Part shown: positions 1-8,788 of the stretch, piece after piece
Position numbering within the stretch: position 1 is the first letter of the stretch
Layout of the letters: each line of letters begins with the position of its first letter
NCBI RefSeq assembly: GCF_003390935.1
Contig: NZ_QNQZ01000014.1
Coordinates: 1-64,000 of the forward strand
Reading direction: 5' to 3'
DNA: 64,000 nt
From: Lewinella sp. IMCC34191
GTDB taxonomy: Bacteria; Bacteroidota; Bacteroidia; Chitinophagales; Saprospiraceae
The notes under the pieces: generated by a model
The model's input: only the letters and a program-made list of their open reading frames with translations
Told to the model about the DNA's origin: nothing
The model's database searches: none
Made by a program: the position numbers and the translations under genes

Positions 1-435
1 GCCAACAGCATGATTCCTTATTTTTTGGATCGACCAGCCGTTCTGCGGGCTGCGGCGATCGTGCCTTATTTCCACCGGTGGTCGGGGTGAAAACCCCAGT
101 GTGTTTTTGTCGCGTATGGCGCCCAACAATATCGCACCCGCATTGCGCATACGCACCCAATAGCGCCGCAATTATTGACGGGTGTACACCACAATCCGTA
201 CGTATCACGAAACTAAGCGATTCGCGTATTACCGGATTGACGGGTGTGCAACAATTGACGGGTGTGCGCGCCCACACGTAGGTATCCCGCAACGGATGGT
301 ATGTATTCCGTCAGCCGAACGATAACAAGGGAGCCCTAAACCAATTCGCTGCTTGGCCATGCTCGTCTCCTAGTCATCCTGCAAAAATTAGCTCTCCGCG
401 TGCCGCGACGGGTGGTATGACGAATTGGCTCGTGG
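1..435. other. Gene-free left edge with short repeats
   Basis: No convincing gene is visible. A 67-aa open frame at 78-281 has no recognisable family, no start context and a composition unlike the neighbouring proteins. The stretch lies downstream of the recombinase stop and holds the TTGACGGGTGTRC direct repeats described separately. It may be part of a recombination site or the remains of a mobile element that continues beyond the window (inference). Confidence 0.4.
175..267 (+). repeat. Three direct repeats TTGACGGGTGTRC
   Basis: Identical or near-identical 13-mers start at 175, 237 and 255. The first runs into the palindrome GGTGTACACC, and the third into GTGTG-N5-CACAC. A related GACGGGTGGT occurs near 408. 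Repeated short sites beside a tyrosine recombinase gene can be recombinase or accessory-protein binding sites, but nothing here proves it. Confidence 0.45.
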
Positions 436-1581
436 TCATAAATCATCCAGCGGACTATTTACCCGCCGGCGTTCCTGTCTGGATATGTGGGTATAGATTT
501 CGGTCGTTCTACTGCTTGCATGCCCCAGCAGCTCTTGAATGTGACGCGTACTCACGCCCCGCTCTATCAGGTGGGTGGCATAGCTATGCCGCAGCGTGTG
601 CACGGTCGCCAGGGGGTTCACCCCGCTATCCACCACCGCGCGCTTAAGGATCATTTGTACGCTACGCTCCGCGTACTGACCTCCGTGCTGCCCCTCAAAT
701 AGCCACCGTACGGGTCTGTACTCCGCCCGGTAGGCCGCTAGATCCGCCCGTATCGATCTGGGAAAGGTCACGTACCGGTCTTTCTTTCCCTTCGAGCACC
801 GGATGAATATTTCCTGCCGATCCATGTGCAGATCCATCACTTGCAAGCGGCAGGCTTCTCCCAATCGCAAACCACAACCGTAGATCAATTTCAAAAGGCA
901 CCGGTGTTTGATGTTCTGCACCACCGCGAAGAGCCTCCTTACCTCCTCCGTGCTGAGCACCTGCGGAAGTTTCTGCGATCCGCGCGGCCGTAACTCGATG
1001 AACGACTTCTCTCGACCCTCGATGTGTTCCATCCAAAATTTTACGGCGTTCAACAACTGGTGCTGGCTGGACTCAGAAAATCGACCCTGCCGGCCCCGCT
1101 CGATGATGTACTGCCGCACGACCTCTACGTCCACCTGCTGGGGATCCAGGTGACGCCGGTCGTGGAAGAATCGACGAAGATGCGCCATATAGCCCTTCAC
1201 CGTCCGCCAACTATACCGCCGTACCCGCAATTGATCCTCCGTACGAATCAAACGGTCCGCCCAGTGGTCGGGTAGGGGTAAGGCGGAATCTTCCTCAGTC
1301 GATCGCCGTTTCTCCTTTTCTACCGGTTTCTGCCTGTCCGGTTCCCCACCCCCGGCCTCCAAGGCATATGTCCATTCCAGTCGACCCGCGCTGCAGATCC
1401 TGTTCAGCTCGCGCAGCGTTCCGGGCCCCCTGTCCGCCGACCAATACTTACGCGAGCGATGGTACCGCAATCCCGGCACGTCACGGCAAACCTTCGTAAA
1501 ATCCGGTATGTAATCCTTCGGCCGGAACACGTAACGCGTCTCCCGGCGACCGTCCACCTTTTGTATCAAAATGTTGCTCAC
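436..1581 (-). CDS. Tyrosine recombinase / integrase with N-terminal extension
   Basis: Site-specific DNA recombinase (phage integrase/XerCD superfamily) of 381 aa. The catalytic set is complete: Arg239 in GLRLGEACRL, Lys266 in GKKDRY, His328 and Arg331 in HTLRH, His354 in LLGHAS and the nucleophile Tyr363 in EIYTH. A SAM-like core-binding domain lies at about 105-190. The first ~100 residues are an extra basic, aromatic-rich segment not found in plain XerC/D proteins; it may contact DNA. No excisionase, relaxase or cargo gene is adjacent, so its substrate is unknown. Short direct repeats flank it on both sides (175-267 and 1629-1662). It appears intact. A role in a small integrative element or in local repeat recombination is inference. 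Confidence 0.9.
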   Translation of the reverse strand: MSNILIQKVDGRRETRYVFRPKDYIPDFTKVCRDVPGLRYHRSRKYWSADRGPGTLRELNRICSAGRLEWTYALEAGGGEPDRQKPVEKEKRRSTEEDSALPLPDHWADRLIRTEDQLRVRRYSWRTVKGYMAHLRRFFHDRRHLDPQQVDVEVVRQYIIERGRQGRFSESSQHQLLNAVKFWMEHIEGREKSFIELRPRGSQKLPQVLSTEEVRRLFAVVQNIKHRCLLKLIYGCGLRLGEACRLQVMDLHMDRQEIFIRCSKGKKDRYVTFPRSIRADLAAYRAEYRPVRWLFEGQHGGQYAERSVQMILKRAVVDSGVNPLATVHTLRHSYATHLIERGVSTRHIQELLGHASSRTTEIYTHISRQERRRVNSPLDDL

Positions 1582-1628
1582 CCGTCTGTTTTCAACAAAT
1601 AAAAACAGAAAGGCCCGATCTATCCATC

Positions 1629-1662
1629 TTTAAACGTATATACTCGAATTTAAACGTTTATA
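1629..1662 (-). promoter_or_regulatory. Two TTTAAACGTWTATA repeats upstream of the recombinase
   Basis: TTTAAACGTATATA (1629-1642) and TTTAAACGTTTATA (1649-1662) are direct repeats exactly 20 bp apart, about 50 bp upstream of the recombinase start codon. Two turns of helix spacing on AT-rich DNA fits an operator or recombinase-binding site overlapping the promoter. This is inferred from position and periodicity only. Confidence 0.4.
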
Positions 1663-1789
1663 TACGGCTTCGCCCACCGTGTGTCGAATACGTTCGATCC
1701 GGAATGACAACCGGCTACCGGGTTTTCAGGTGGCATCTCCTCCAAGCTACGGAGTGTCTATCAATTTCCAACCCCATTACGCCCCCATT

Positions 1790-1806
1790 ACCTGCGCCCC
1801 GCCGCC
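1790..1806 (+). repeat. Dispersed motif copy 1
   Basis: ACCTGCGCCCCGCCGCC, preceded by TT. It lies in the gap between patatin and the recombinase. Confidence 0.6.
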
Positions 1807-1922
1807 CTGTTTGGCTATCGGATTTCCGTACCCCTAGCCCCGTATTTAGTCTTTTACCCCTTCCTTCAATACCCCCGTACCCCGCACCCTCGCACCCTCG
1901 CACCCCGCACCTCGCACCCCCC

Positions 1923-3083
1923 CTAAACCACCGTAACCCCATCCCCCCCAGCATCATTTAAATGCCGCCGCAGCGCGATCTCCGCCCGCGCCCGACCGTG
2001 CGCCAGCCGGTACTCCACCTGTGGCCGACTCGCCGTCAGCGTATCGCCCAAGATGTTGGCTTCCGGTTGGATGACCATGGTATTAAAGAACTTGAGTGGA
2101 TTGCCCCGTCCATTGGTGTCCGCGTCGTAGTCGTAGATGGGTTCGTCGGGTAGCTTGGCGCGGACCTGCTGCAGGATGTAGTTCTTATCCAGAAACTCGC
2201 GGATGTCGTTATTAAAGATCTCCGTAATGGCGATGTCGACGAGGGAGCGCAGGGCGATCTGGACGATGTTCTTATCCCGGAAGTCTTCCTCCGTCACCTT
2301 CCCCGAGCTGCAGTTGATGATGATGATCGTGTAGTCTTCCGGTGAGTCATCCTTGGCGATCTCGTCGATCACGTCCCCCAGGGGAGAGACATCCCGGATG
2401 CCCCCGTCCACCAGGCTTTCGGGGCTTCCCGCACTGTTATCCACTCCCTCCACCGGGCTCCAGACGATGGGCATGGCCGTGGACGCCAGCACCCCGTCGG
2501 CGAAATCGGTATCCGTCCTGAAGTCGTTCTGGCTCACCGAATAGTACCGACCGTCGCGGAGCGATACGAACCCACATTTGTACACGGTATCCCCGACCTT
2601 CTCCCGCTTGGCCAGCCCCAGCAGTTTTTGCCGCAGCGGGTCGTTGCTGGCTACCGATTTGAACTGCTGAAATTCCGTTTTGAGGGACCGCAGGATAGCC
2701 TTCCGGTTGAAGATGGCCCGGAACAAAATATTCTTCGTGGTTTCCGGAAAGTGTTTGCGCAGCGTATCCCACGTCAGGCTCAGTTCCAGTTCCGGGGTGG
2801 GGTCGCTTTGGTCGGTGTCCGTGTTGATGAAGTCGGACGAATAGATTTCGCTCACCCCGTTCTCGGCGACGTCCTCCCACAGCTGCAGCAGGCGTTCAAA
2901 TTCACCGGTCGCCACCAGCAGGCCGTTCAGCGATCCCACCGAAACGCCGGCCACGATATCGAAGGAGAGGGGCGGGCGCTGTGGGGCGATTTGGTCCCAG
3001 TTCTCGCGCAGGTACTGGAGGGCACCGACCTGGAAGGCACCCTTAAAGCCGCCACCGGAGAGCACGAGGGCTATTTTTTTCAT
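1923..3083 (-). CDS. Patatin-like phospholipase
   Basis: Patatin-family acyl hydrolase of 386 aa, predicted to cleave acyl esters of phospholipids or neutral lipids with a Ser-Asp dyad. The oxyanion-hole motif GGGFKGAF is at 10-17, the nucleophile elbow GVSVG at 46-50 (Ser48), and the catalytic Asp226 sits in DGGIRDVSPL. The protein starts directly with the beta strand KKIALVLSGGG and has no signal peptide, so it is probably cytosolic or membrane-associated. Length suits a complete single-domain patatin with a lid-like insertion at about 75-150. The next gene upstream (3132-3821, same strand) ends 48 bp away, so co-transcription is possible. The physiological lipid is unknown. Confidence 0.88.
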   Translation of the reverse strand: MKKIALVLSGGGFKGAFQVGALQYLRENWDQIAPQRPPLSFDIVAGVSVGSLNGLLVATGEFERLLQLWEDVAENGVSEIYSSDFINTDTDQSDPTPELELSLTWDTLRKHFPETTKNILFRAIFNRKAILRSLKTEFQQFKSVASNDPLRQKLLGLAKREKVGDTVYKCGFVSLRDGRYYSVSQNDFRTDTDFADGVLASTAMPIVWSPVEGVDNSAGSPESLVDGGIRDVSPLGDVIDEIAKDDSPEDYTIIIINCSSGKVTEEDFRDKNIVQIALRSLVDIAITEIFNNDIREFLDKNYILQQVRAKLPDEPIYDYDADTNGRGNPLKFFNTMVIQPEANILGDTLTASRPQVEYRLAHGRARAEIALRRHLNDAGGDGVTVV

Positions 3084-3131
3084 ATCGCTGGGTAGTTAGG
3101 CTGCGGAAGGTAAGAATTTGGATACGGCCCG

Positions 3132-3821
3132 CTACACCGACCAAGCCAGCAATCTTCCGCGCCGCAACACATCCGCTTCCAATTCCTTCCGTAGCCGCTC
3201 GCGTCCCATTGCGTCCGTCTCGGTCAACAAGGTCCGGGCACGCTGCCAGACCTCCTCGCGCCAACGACGGATCAGGCCCGCGATGAGGTATTCGTCGAGC
3301 CGGCCGCAAGCCCGATCCAGCCAACCCATCACGGGATCGTTCGGGGCCAGGATCTGGTCCTGTACGCGGTCGATCGTACCGGCGATTACTTCGTTTACCC
3401 GACAGTGGTCGGCGTAGCGTATTTTTCGTTGCTCGGGTGGCAAGTCGTTCCATTCCCGCTCCAACATATCGCATAGCGTCAGCACCAGGTCGTAATTGAT
3501 GTGGGCATTTACGCCCAGCAGAAGATGCTGCACCTCGCGCAGGTCCTGCTTGGCGCTTACTTCATGCACGTGCCGCCACACCTCCGGCACCCGGTCTCCA
3601 CAGTCGTAGCAGGTCAGGGCGTCGAAGTAGTAGCCGGCAAAGCGGTGGAGGAGCTCGCTGATCCATTCCCGGTCGTGGAAGACGTTCGCGTCAATGGCTT
3701 CCAGCATGCCCCCGGTCATCATCCGGTAGCAGCCGAGGAAGACATGGCGGGCGTCGCCGGTCGACTTCCATTCGTTTACCCGGCCGTCCATCCGCTGGAG
3801 TATGTCCGTTTGTTGGTCCAT
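3132..3821 (-). CDS. DUF5995-like conserved protein
   Basis: A 229-aa soluble protein, mostly helical, with no signal peptide. It resembles the DUF5995 family as I remember it, through the central segment HLLLGVNAHINYDL (about 117-130) and conserved Asp/Asn/His positions that could bind a metal. The function of that family is not established. The gene ends 48 bp before the patatin start on the same strand, which may indicate a two-gene unit. The family name is from memory and should be treated as probable. Confidence 0.65.
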   Translation of the reverse strand: MDQQTDILQRMDGRVNEWKSTGDARHVFLGCYRMMTGGMLEAIDANVFHDREWISELLHRFAGYYFDALTCYDCGDRVPEVWRHVHEVSAKQDLREVQHLLLGVNAHINYDLVLTLCDMLEREWNDLPPEQRKIRYADHCRVNEVIAGTIDRVQDQILAPNDPVMGWLDRACGRLDEYLIAGLIRRWREEVWQRARTLLTETDAMGRERLRKELEADVLRRGRLLAWSV

Positions 3822-3884
3822 CGCAGTGGAAGATAAGCACCCCCGGCTCTTTTTTGGGCAGAGCCGTGAAACGAAACGGTCCTG

Positions 3885-4790
3885 TTAATTGAACTCGCCC
3901 CGGAAGGCCGAAGGCGACTGCCCCGTTTTAGCCTTGAAGAATTTACTGAACGACTGCGGATGCCGGAAGCCCAGGCCGTAAGCTACTTCGCTCACCGTAT
4001 GCGCACCTCCCGCCAAGTCCGCCTTTGCCCGATCAATGAGGCGGGCGTGGAGGTAGTCCTGCGCGCCGTGCCCCGTGACCATCCGCAGTACCTCACTCAA
4101 ATACCCGGGCGATACGTGAAGTTTTCCGGCCACCTCCTGTACGGAAGGTAAACCGACGCGCGCCAGATCGCCCGTCCGGAAGTAGGCGAAAACGGCCTCT
4201 TCCAGCCGGGCGATCAGCGCGTGGTTCTCCTTCTTTCGCGTCAGAAACTGCCGCCGGTAGAAGCGCTCCGCGTAGTTCAGTAGCCCGGTCAGCTGGGTCA
4301 CGACAATATCCTGGCTGAATTCGTCCAGGTTCCCCGCAAATTCCCGCCGGATGTTATCGATGATCGACAGAATGATCTCCTCCTCCCGGTCCGACAAGTG
4401 CAGCGCTTCGTGCACCGCGTACCCGAAGTACTCGTAGCGATGAATTCCCTCCGCGAGGGGCGTTCCGTACAGAAAGTCGGGGTGGACCATGAGTACCCAG
4501 CCCCGGGTCTGGGCGTCATCCTGCAGTTCGATCGTATACGTCTGCCCCGGGGCCGTGAAGAACATCAGGCCTTCGTCGAAGTCGTACGCCTGTCGCCCGT
4601 ATTTCATCATGACCCCCGCGTCGCGCTTCAGGCCCATCAGGTAAAATCCATTCTGCAGGCTTTTCAGCCGCACCGTCCGTTCCAGCCGCATATCCTCGAA
4701 GCGGGCCACGCTCACCAGCGGGTGGACGGGCGACGGCAGTCCACAGTTGGCGTGGTACTGACTGATGGTCTCGGCACGGTACAGGGGCAT
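3885..4790 (-). CDS. AraC-family transcriptional regulator
   Basis: Transcription factor of 301 aa. The N-terminal ~170 residues form a cupin-like sensing domain, with the AraC-type double helix-turn-helix at about 205-300. The second helix-turn-helix region carries the family pattern VSEVAYGLGFRHPQSFSKFFKAKTG followed by SPSAFR. It begins 12 bp after the stop of the NmrA-family reductase on the same strand, so the two are almost certainly co-transcribed. The regulator probably controls that reductase or responds to the same compound (inference). A second AraC plus NAD(P)-dependent oxidoreductase pair occurs at 42161-43985. Confidence 0.9.
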   Translation of the reverse strand: MPLYRAETISQYHANCGLPSPVHPLVSVARFEDMRLERTVRLKSLQNGFYLMGLKRDAGVMMKYGRQAYDFDEGLMFFTAPGQTYTIELQDDAQTRGWVLMVHPDFLYGTPLAEGIHRYEYFGYAVHEALHLSDREEEIILSIIDNIRREFAGNLDEFSQDIVVTQLTGLLNYAERFYRRQFLTRKKENHALIARLEEAVFAYFRTGDLARVGLPSVQEVAGKLHVSPGYLSEVLRMVTGHGAQDYLHARLIDRAKADLAGGAHTVSEVAYGLGFRHPQSFSKFFKAKTGQSPSAFRGEFN

Positions 4791-4802
4791 GGGCGGAGCA
4801 GG

Positions 4803-5693
4803 TTACGCGTTTCGGTAAGCGGCGGCGAATTCGGGAGCGTAGTCCTCGAGTTTAACGTTACCCGCCTCCGCCGGTTTGTTAGCCTGAAACTCCCGTCCCA
4901 GTCGGCCGCTGTGGATGCTGGCGTACAGGTCGGTGAGGTTATCGGCCAGCCCTTCCGGCATCCCGGTACCCAGCAGGCCCCGCTTCATATCCGCGTCCGG
5001 AACAACTACCCATTCCAGGTCGGGTTTACCGATGGCCGCACCCAGCACTTGGGCTACCTCGTCGCCTGTCCGTTCGTCGCTGTATACGTAGCGGATCTTC
5101 CGGTGCTCCCCGGGGCGGTCCACCTCTTCGGAAATTGCTGCCGCGATATCCCGGGGCGAAACCAGCGGAATGCTGTTCGGCCCGCCGTAGTTCGCCAGGA
5201 TCTTTCCGGTGGCCTTGATGGTGCCGATGAAGCCGAGAAAGTTATAGTAGAAGGACGTGGGCCGGATGAAGGTCACGTCGGTTTCCGCCAGTTCTTTCAG
5301 GGTTTCTTCCACGTAGTGGGCGCCCAGGATGTTCCCCGTGCCATGGTCCAGTTCCGCGCCGAAGCTACTGAGGTAAATGACCCGCGGCACGCCGGCTTCG
5401 CGGATGGCGCGGGCGTAATTCTCGCCGACCTCCCGGTAGAATCCGACCAGATCGGAGGCATGGCGCATGTCCGGCGGCACCATGGCGTAGAGTAGGTCGG
5501 CGCCAGTAAACGTGTGGGTGAGAAAAGAAGCGTCGTTTAACGACCCGATAGCCGCCCTAACGCCTAGTTTCACGATCTCCGCCCGGCGGCTCTCCGAGCT
5601 GCTGATCACGGTGAGGGTATGTCCCTTAGCGAGTAGCTCTTCGGTGAGGGGGCGGCCGATGTGTCCAAGGGAACCGGTGATGATAATATGCAT
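4803..5693 (-). CDS. NmrA-like NAD(P)-binding oxidoreductase
   Basis: Atypical short-chain dehydrogenase of 296 aa (NmrA / quinone oxidoreductase QorB-like). The open frame extends to 5771, but the start is placed at the ATG at 5693 because residue 2 onward gives the Rossmann strand HIIITGSLGHIGRP with its glycine-rich NAD(P) loop GSLGHIG. The 26 extra upstream residues do not fit the fold. VIYLSSFGAE at about 120 is the equivalent of the SDR serine strand, but no YxxxK is evident, as in NmrA relatives. It is first in a two-gene unit with the AraC regulator. A role in quinone or electrophile handling is only suggested by the family. Confidence 0.82.
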   Translation of the reverse strand: MHIIITGSLGHIGRPLTEELLAKGHTLTVISSSESRRAEIVKLGVRAAIGSLNDASFLTHTFTGADLLYAMVPPDMRHASDLVGFYREVGENYARAIREAGVPRVIYLSSFGAELDHGTGNILGAHYVEETLKELAETDVTFIRPTSFYYNFLGFIGTIKATGKILANYGGPNSIPLVSPRDIAAAISEEVDRPGEHRKIRYVYSDERTGDEVAQVLGAAIGKPDLEWVVVPDADMKRGLLGTGMPEGLADNLTDLYASIHSGRLGREFQANKPAEAGNVKLEDYAPEFAAAYRNA

Positions 5694-5790
5694 GGTATAG
5701 TCGTTTTGATAATTATACCTAGCAAACACCCCCCCTCCCGCCGGGACGTAGCCGAATCCGGGCGCCACCAAGCCGAATACAGGCTTTTCG

Positions 5791-5807
5791 GGCGGCGGAG
5801 CGCAGGT
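5791..5807 (-). repeat. Dispersed motif copy 2
   Basis: GGCGGCGGAGCGCAGGT, followed by AGAAAGCC. It lies 8 bp beyond the stop of the 5816-6409 gene and 97 bp upstream of the NmrA start. Confidence 0.65.
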
Positions 5808-5815
5808 AGAAAGCC

Positions 5816-6409
5816 TTATCGAAAACGGACCATTTTATAATGCAATTCCAGCAACCGGAACCCGAAAAAGCGTAGGTGGTGGTCGGCCCGTAGCACCCCC
5901 TCATCGTCTTCGTATACCCGGATCCATTCGTGCATGGCCCGCACGAACCTGGCCCACCATCTGCCCCGCCTGTCCGTCACCGTAAAGTAGAAACCGTTCG
6001 CTCCGAAGTAGCGGCCGTCCGAGCGCAGGAGCAGGGAGCCATCCGCCTCGATAACGCGGTCCATCACGACCGAGGCACTGCCGTTGGGCAGCGGGAAGAT
6101 GACTTTGAGGAGCGGATGATCGTAACGCGGATGCGCGCAGGCCGTGTACACCCCCGAGTAGATCACGTCACCACTGCGCTTAATGATGCGGTACCAAATG
6201 GTATAGCGCACCGTGCGGCTGACGGGATCCCGAAGCTTAATGACCCGGCTACGCAGTCCCATCGCGGTATCCAGCGGGTTGAGCGGCAAATTGAGCTGCT
6301 GCAGGCGCCGGCTGAAGATGCGGTTGAGCAGCCAGGCATCCCGAACGGGATCGATCCGCCGGCCGGTCGTGCGTACCCAGAACTGGGTGATATCGTCTTG
6401 CCACGCCAT
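5816..6409 (-). CDS. Hypothetical protein, basic, beta-rich
   Basis: A 197-aa protein I cannot assign with confidence. It has no signal peptide or membrane segment, is rich in Arg and aromatic residues, and alternates short beta-like strands. Visible marks are the WYRII segment at about 72, SDGRYFGANGFYF near 128-140, and a C-terminal RFFGFRLLELHYKM. The arrangement is loosely like DUF4166 domains (WxRxF, a later Gly-Phe strand, terminal aromatic strand), but the match is too weak to name. It ends 123 bp upstream of the NmrA gene, and a dispersed motif copy sits immediately after its stop. Confidence 0.6.
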   Translation of the reverse strand: MAWQDDITQFWVRTTGRRIDPVRDAWLLNRIFSRRLQQLNLPLNPLDTAMGLRSRVIKLRDPVSRTVRYTIWYRIIKRSGDVIYSGVYTACAHPRYDHPLLKVIFPLPNGSASVVMDRVIEADGSLLLRSDGRYFGANGFYFTVTDRRGRWWARFVRAMHEWIRVYEDDEGVLRADHHLRFFGFRLLELHYKMVRFR

Positions 6410-6463
6410 AATTCGTGTGGTAGGGTCTAGAAAAGCCAGGCCCTCTGCCGGGCCGGAACTCGG

Positions 6464-7486
6464 TCAGTGCGTCGGGTCGAGCAGTTTATTCAGGGCGGTA
6501 ACAAGATAGCGCAGGTCATCCGTCATATCGGCGAAGATCAATTCGCCGGTCTTGTACAGATCGACGCTGAGGCTGAATAGCTGCACGCGGTGCCCCTGCT
6601 TCGTATCAAACCAGACTTCTCCCCTGACGAAGGAATGGGAGCCCCCCGCTACCAGATCCACGCGGTGATCGAAGGTTCGCAACCCTTCCATACTGTAAGC
6701 TTTGCCTAGCAACAGGGTAGGCCGCACCTTAATGATGCCATCCTTCGGCCATACTTCAAAAGACTGTTTACCGGTAACCTGCCCACGCTTACCACCCCGC
6801 ACTATTACTTTACCGTCGCGAACGCTCCGACGAAAATGAGTCGGTCGGTAGTCCCGCAGATCCGTGATGTCATAGGTGGTCGGGCTTTCGGCTCCGTACC
6901 GGGTCGGCGGTGAGGCTTGTCTCAGGACATGCACCTGCTTGTGAGCGGTAGGGCGGTAGGTCTTCGACTCGGGTATCCCCAGGATTTCCTGCACATCGGA
7001 AACGAAGTCGCGCTGCGCCCGCGCCGGTTCCTCGATAAGGTAAAATTCGAAAGCCGGTCGTTCGTCCGGATAAAGGAGGAACTTGTACCTATCGCCCGAA
7101 CGGAGGAGTGTAAGTCGGTGCAGCCGACCGGCCGGAATATGCTGCACCGCCGATTCCGGCCCGTGGTAGGTGGAGATGCCTTCGGGAGTGAAGACTATTC
7201 GCTCCTTTGGATACGTCGGTTTTCTGGCTCTCCGGAGATTGAACAAGGTCGCGGTCGCGGCCAGCACGATCAGTAAGGCACAAATTACTCGTATCGCCTC
7301 GCTCTCCTGCCACCATCCCGCAAAGCGGCATCCCAACCAAATGGCGACGGTAACCAGCAGGATGGCTCCGTTGGTCCGCACCATCGACCAGTAGTTGTTC
7401 CGACCGCGTAATTCGATTCGCCGGGGTGGGTCGTATCCCACCGCTCGGACAACGAAGCTGACGAAGAAATCATCCGGGAGGATCAA
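6464..7486 (-). CDS. Two-TM membrane protein, unknown function
   Basis: A 340-aa protein with a short cytosolic N-terminus and two hydrophobic helices at about 38-55 (ILLVTVAIWLGC) and 65-82 (VICALLIVLAATATLF). A large soluble C-terminal region of about 255 residues follows. Directly after the second helix, the sequence ERIVFTPEGISTYHG with following alternating strands resembles bacterial PH-like domains found behind paired TM helices, but I cannot confirm this. No enzymatic motif is visible. It is on the same strand as its neighbours, with 54 bp to the next gene. Confidence 0.65.
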   Translation of the reverse strand: MILPDDFFVSFVVRAVGYDPPRRIELRGRNNYWSMVRTNGAILLVTVAIWLGCRFAGWWQESEAIRVICALLIVLAATATLFNLRRARKPTYPKERIVFTPEGISTYHGPESAVQHIPAGRLHRLTLLRSGDRYKFLLYPDERPAFEFYLIEEPARAQRDFVSDVQEILGIPESKTYRPTAHKQVHVLRQASPPTRYGAESPTTYDITDLRDYRPTHFRRSVRDGKVIVRGGKRGQVTGKQSFEVWPKDGIIKVRPTLLLGKAYSMEGLRTFDHRVDLVAGGSHSFVRGEVWFDTKQGHRVQLFSLSVDLYKTGELIFADMTDDLRYLVTALNKLLDPTH

Positions 7487-7529
7487 GGGTATCGCGCATT
7501 AGAGGGGCTGTCAGACGATGAACGAGCCC

Positions 7530-8114
7530 TTACTCCACCACCGCGATAGCAAACGGCACTTTAAGCTCCTCCCAGTGCAAATAGGCCTCGGTAGAACTAG
7601 CCGTATTATCGTCGAAACCGAAGGTGAGCCATTCCTGCATAGGCGCTTCCTCCGGAGAAACTTCCACGCGCAGGGCATCCTGGCTTTCGTCGTACTGGTA
7701 GCTGCCCCAGATGTCGCTGACCTTATTGAAGATGACGGTCCACTCGCCTTCCTCGGCGGGGATCATGTGCAGGCCGTAGGTGCCCGCGGGCAGCATTTCG
7801 CCCTCTACCATGACATCCTTGCTGAAGGTGACCGTTGTATTCTCGTTGGCGCCCGCCCGCCAGGGGAAGGGTTTATCGTTGGAATATTTGTTGCCTTCCG
7901 CCATGCCGTAGGGGACGATTCCGCCCCAGACGGTCCGCCCCTTTACGGCCGGACGACTGTAGTTAAAGGTGATTTCGGTGTCGGCTCCGAGGGTCTGGCT
8001 CGCGCTGGCGGCCGGGCTGGCCCGCACCTCGCCGTTCTGGGCCGACAGGCCGGCCGTGAAGAGCGTGAGCAGGAATACCAAACAAACAGAGGATAGGCGG
8101 GTGATCGTAAGCAT
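7530..8114 (-). CDS. DUF2911 family secreted protein
   Basis: A 194-aa exported protein. The start is placed at the ATG at 8114 rather than the longer frame start at 8165, because it gives a clean signal peptide (MLTITRLSSVCLVFLL through LSAQ). The mature part has the DUF2911 pattern: early segment ASASQTLG, then FNYSRPAVKGRTVWGG, PAGTYGLHMIPAEEGEWTVIF and the final WEELKVPFAI. The family is common in Bacteroidota; its function is unknown. The next gene upstream (DinB) ends 47 bp away on the same strand. Confidence 0.85.
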   Translation of the reverse strand: MLTITRLSSVCLVFLLTLFTAGLSAQNGEVRASPAASASQTLGADTEITFNYSRPAVKGRTVWGGIVPYGMAEGNKYSNDKPFPWRAGANENTTVTFSKDVMVEGEMLPAGTYGLHMIPAEEGEWTVIFNKVSDIWGSYQYDESQDALRVEVSPEEAPMQEWLTFGFDDNTASSTEAYLHWEELKVPFAIAVVE

Positions 8115-8161
8115 GGCGTATTCGTTGGTAAAACAGATGAAGGTTGTACCGCCCAAGATAA

Positions 8162-8653
8162 TCAATGCCGGCCAGCCGCTGAGCGTATGATATCGGTATC
8201 GACGGGGGTGTAGCCTAATTCGCGGCTCAGCGACAGAATCTGCCCCTTATGGTGAAACTCGTGGGTCATGACGTGGGTGAAAATCGCCAGACGGGTCACG
8301 CTGCCCCTCTTGCCATCCCGCTCGTAGAAGATATCGCTTTCCGGGTGTGCATCGTCGTTCAGCAAGCGGAAGACGGCCGCATCGATGGCCGTGAATAACC
8401 CGACTATCTGTTCGACCGTTTCCACCTCCCGGTAGTCGGTGTAGGACACGTCCGCTGACAGGCCTACTTCTAGCACCCAGTATTGGTAGGTATTCACTAC
8501 GTGCACCAGCAGACTGCGCATACTGCCGCCATTGCCGAAGGAAGGGCTGGGACGAAGGAAATCCTCGGCGTCCAGGCTAGCGCAGTAAGCAAACAAGACC
8601 TGCCGGGAGGCCAGGGTGGCCCGGTACTGGGAAATGCAAAGGGAATGGGACAT
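8162..8653 (-). CDS. DinB-family protein
   Basis: A 163-aa four-helix-bundle protein of the DinB/YfiT metalloenzyme-like superfamily. The three metal-ligand histidines expected for the fold are visible: one in LLVHVVNTYQYWV (near 51) and two in IFTHVMTHEFHHKGQI (near 127-137). It has no signal peptide. Many DinB proteins act as thiol-dependent transferases or are induced under stress, but the substrate here cannot be inferred. Its start faces the plus-strand secreted gene at 8789, and the gap holds a promoter-like box for that gene. Confidence 0.85.
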   Translation of the reverse strand: MSHSLCISQYRATLASRQVLFAYCASLDAEDFLRPSPSFGNGGSMRSLLVHVVNTYQYWVLEVGLSADVSYTDYREVETVEQIVGLFTAIDAAVFRLLNDDAHPESDIFYERDGKRGSVTRLAIFTHVMTHEFHHKGQILSLSRELGYTPVDTDIIRSAAGRH

Positions 8654-8750
8654 GTTGTCGCGGTTGACCGACGAAGACTATTCGCCCCAGTAAGTTACGT
8701 CCCCCCACCGCCATTCCCTGATTTCGGTGCCGCAGCGGACGACGATGGTT

Positions 8751-8758
8751 TATCTTTA
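8751..8758 (+). promoter_or_regulatory. Probable -7 box TATCTTTA
   Basis: TATCTTTA differs from the Bacteroidota box TAnnTTTG at the last position only. It lies 31 bp upstream of the proposed TTG start at 8789, which supports starting the gene there rather than at the in-frame ATG at 8483 inside the divergent DinB gene. No clear -33 TTG at the usual spacing is visible. Confidence 0.4.
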
Positions 8759-8788
8759 GCAGAATACCCCCACGTAAACCGAAAAGCG

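Larger units (their letters stand above)
1582..1922. other. Intergenic gap with C-rich minisatellite
   Basis: No gene is supported here. The gap holds the 20-bp-spaced TTTAAACGT repeats beside the recombinase start, one copy of the dispersed motif (1790-1806), and a C-rich tract at 1881-1922 built from cgcaccctcg/cgcacc units that runs up to the patatin stop codon. Confidence 0.5.

Noticed and set aside
175-267. Integron attC sites beside the recombinase
   Set aside because: The repeats lack the paired R/L box organisation, there are no gene cassettes, and the recombinase lacks a recognisable integron-specific insertion.
8483-8788. Long N-terminal extension of the type B sorted protein from ATG 8483
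   Set aside because: It overlaps the divergent DinB gene and would bury the signal peptide. A -7-like box lies at 8751.
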